NCBI GenBank assembly: GCA_017501865.1
Contig: JAFVWD010000046.1
Coordinates: 1-6,688, forward strand
Length of the DNA stretch: 6,688 bases
Source of the DNA: Clostridia bacterium
Lineage (GTDB): Bacteria > Bacillota > Clostridia > Oscillospirales > Acutalibacteraceae
Direction of reading: 5' to 3'
The translations under genes and the position numbers were made by a program. Under the pieces are notes generated by a model that ran no database searches, was not told where the DNA came from, and saw only the letters and a list, made by a program, of their open reading frames with translations. Numbering within the stretch: position 1 is the stretch's first letter; every line of letters starts with the position of its first letter. Shown here piece after piece: positions 5,156 through 6,688 of this stretch.

Positions 5156-5193
5156 CGGGTTCAACAAGAGTAATAACACTCCTGTTGAACCCG
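5156..5193. terminator. Long hairpin between convergent hemW and mltG
   Basis: Positions 5156-5171 pair with 5178-5193, a 16-bp stem with a 6-nt loop. The one imperfect pair is A-C as plus-strand RNA but a U-G wobble as minus-strand RNA, hinting that selection acts on the minus transcript (mltG). The U tract is poor on both sides: minus reads GTTTAATATTAT, while plus has seven Ts only about 14 nt beyond. It probably serves both genes. Confidence 0.7.
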
Positions 5194-5223
5194 CTGATTT
5201 ATATTGTTTTTTTGAGATTATTT

Positions 5224-6688
5224 TTAATCATCAATTGCCGCTGCCTTATAACCATTCTGACTATGCTCGCTCATAGTTGAAGCATAATATACATTACCCT
5301 TCTGGTCATGTCTGAAGAAGTAATAGCTGGTGTCTGATGGATTAAGCGCCGCATTGATTGCCGAATTACCCGGGTTACATATAGCACCAACAGGAAGTCC
5401 CTGACAATCGGTATCACGAGTATCATACAAATCTCTGAATGCAAGATATTTTTGCGTATCTGTAGTAGAAGATGTAAGGGTAACCTTAATAGTTTCTCTA
5501 AGATATTTTTCAGTAGCATCACTTTGCAAGCACGGATAAGATGACGGATTATTAAGACGATTGTGGAAAACAGAAGAAATATCTGCCATCTGCTTCGAGG
5601 TAGCAGCCTCTGCCTGAATTATTGAAGCAAGAGTAACAATCTCATCCGGTGTCATATCAAGCTCTTCAGCTCGTTTTTGATAATCCTCAGTCCATCTCAC
5701 TTCAAAGTTGTCTAAAAATCTTCTTACAACACTTGAGGCATTCTCACCTACATAAAACTCATAAGTATCAGGGTAAATAAAGCCCTCAAGAACACGGAAT
5801 CTTAATTCCTTGTCCTCCTGACCCTTCAGGAAAGAATATTCCTGAGAAAAATCAACGGACTGCATTGTTTTTATAAAGCTTGAAGCAGTACAAACCTTGT
5901 TTGCTTCAAGTTTTTCTGCAATTTGGTCAATAGTCCAACCTTCAGGGAAAGTAAGAGTAATTGTTTCAGAGTAATTCTTACCCTCCTGCATTGTAGAAAG
6001 CATTTTTTCTATACCCCAGTCACTATTAAGTGAATAAGAGCCCGAAACATATTTACCTTCGCCTTTAACCAACTTCACGAATAATTCACAGAAAAGTCTG
6101 TTTTTAATAAGGTCATTTTCTTTAAGAAGCTTAATAACCTCTGTATCAGTTGCACCTGCAGAAATTGTTACCTCGCTGTCAACATCACGCTTTTCAATAG
6201 CGAGAACATCGTTTATACAACGTATTCCGTAAAAGCAAAGAATAGCACTCGCAATACCGACAGTTAAAACATAAATCATAAGATGCTTAAGTCTGTCTTT
6301 TGCAGTATAAATACCCTTAGCTCTTTGCTGCTTTGCTTTTTTCTTTTTATTTAAAGCATATCGTTGTTTTCCGACAACAGGCGGTGCAGAAGCCATCACC
6401 TTGTCCCCGCGGGCATTTCTTGCATATTTTCCGTACGGAGATGTTGCTTTGCCTTTTCTTTGTTGCTCTGCAACCTCTTCTATTTCTTTAGGAGGATTTG
6501 AGAAATAAACCTCACCTTTATAAGATGATTTATTTCCTCTTTCATACATACTACGCTTATTTCTTTCAGCTCTGTCAAGCTCTTCTAAGTACTCATCTGC
6601 TTTAGACTTTGGCAAAATTCCTTTTGCAGCCTTAAAAGCAGCATTACCGCTACTACCATTTTTTGGTGTAGGCAAATCCTTGTCAGGA
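5224..6688 (-). CDS. mltG: Endolytic murein transglycosylase MltG (YceG-like), 5' end missing
   Basis: MltG is a membrane-bound lytic transglycosylase that cuts nascent glycan strands and helps set their length, working beside the peptidoglycan polymerases. The frame stays open to the window edge. A TTG at 6675 could start it but has no properly spaced SD, so the true start is probably outside. Numbered from that TTG: residues 1-130 are a polar, Lys/Arg-rich cytoplasmic region (KKKKAKQQRAK at about 110-120); 132-156 is one membrane helix; then comes the extracellular YceG domain. Its motifs are LEGFIYPDTYEF (296-307), LASIIQAEA (349-357), VFHNRL (369-374), LQSDAT (383-388), QGLPVGAICNPG (425-436) and AALNPSDTSYYFF (442-454). 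Aligned with E. coli MltG, the catalytic Glu218 corresponds to Glu356, which is present; the Gln before it replaces a non-catalytic Glu. It converges on hemW across a hairpin. Confidence 0.94.
   Translation of the reverse strand, partial: PDKDLPTPKNGSSGNAAFKAAKGILPKSKADEYLEELDRAERNKRSMYERGNKSSYKGEVYFSNPPKEIEEVAEQQRKGKATSPYGKYARNARGDKVMASAPPVVGKQRYALNKKKKAKQQRAKGIYTAKDRLKHLMIYVLTVGIASAILCFYGIRCINDVLAIEKRDVDSEVTISAGATDTEVIKLLKENDLIKNRLFCELFVKLVKGEGKYVSGSYSLNSDWGIEKMLSTMQEGKNYSETITLTFPEGWTIDQIAEKLEANKVCTASSFIKTMQSVDFSQEYSFLKGQEDKELRFRVLEGFIYPDTYEFYVGENASSVVRRFLDNFEVRWTEDYQKRAEELDMTPDEIVTLASIIQAEAATSKQMADISSVFHNRLNNPSSYPCLQSDATEKYLRETIKVTLTSSTTDTQKYLAFRDLYDTRDTDCQGLPVGAICNPGNSAINAALNPSDTSYYFFRHDQKGNVYYASTMSEHSQNGYKAAAIDD

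Noticed and set aside
5271..5522. A second minus-strand frame inside mltG
   Set aside because: It is an out-of-frame shadow of the conserved MltG C-terminus.
5605..5615. Loss of the MltG catalytic glutamate (ASIIQAEA where many homologues have ASIIEKE)
   Set aside because: Counting along the E. coli protein from memory places catalytic Glu218 at the second Glu of that motif, which is retained here.
1..6688. A defence system, prophage, insertion sequence, CRISPR array or biosynthetic cluster
   Set aside because: No transposase, integrase, nuclease, repeat-spacer pattern or grouped accessory enzymes are visible; the genes are mainly housekeeping with separate signals.

Overview
The window is an AT-rich chromosomal segment that looks like a low-GC Firmicute, most likely an anaerobic member of the Clostridia (Oscillospiraceae/Ruminococcaceae-like). 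The grounds are A/T-rich codon use, near-consensus SigA promoters, strong Shine-Dalgarno (SD) sites, tRNA genes with encoded CCA, a BofA-type sporulation protein, a Clostridia-type NimA/PNPOx-like flavoprotein and a Gram-positive MltG with a long cytoplasmic head. This placement is inferred from protein style, not from a search.

Layout. Positions 1-50 hold no gene, only a short direct repeat. Two minus-strand tRNA genes follow, tRNA-Gln(CTG) at 216-289 and tRNA-Arg(CCG) at 83-159. Each is followed by its own hairpin terminator, and a consensus promoter lies at 301-329. On the plus strand come a membrane-anchored protein of unknown function (441-920), a flavin split-barrel gene broken by two single-base deletions in homopolymer runs (1008-1482), and a two-gene phosphate operon of a DUF47/PhoU-like protein and a PiT transporter (1550-3287). 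A two-way terminator at 3328-3355 separates that operon from a convergent bofA-like gene (3377-3625, minus). Divergent from bofA are a small Cys-rich protein (3758-3961) and hemW (3994-5106). hemW converges on mltG (5224 to the right edge, minus), whose 5' end lies outside the window. A long hairpin sits between the two.

How the parts work together. Only the phosphate pair is an obvious functional unit: the DUF47 protein is the usual partner of the PiT permease, and the genes are 4 bp apart behind one promoter. The others look like independent housekeeping or cell-envelope genes with their own signals: translation (tRNAs), haem trafficking (HemW), peptidoglycan polymerisation (MltG) and sporulation control (BofA family).

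I see no mobile element, CRISPR array or defence cassette, and no convincing new multi-gene system. The points most worth a second look are the double frameshift in the flavoprotein gene, the missing aspartate in the second PiT signature, the small Cys-rich protein, and the isolated bofA.
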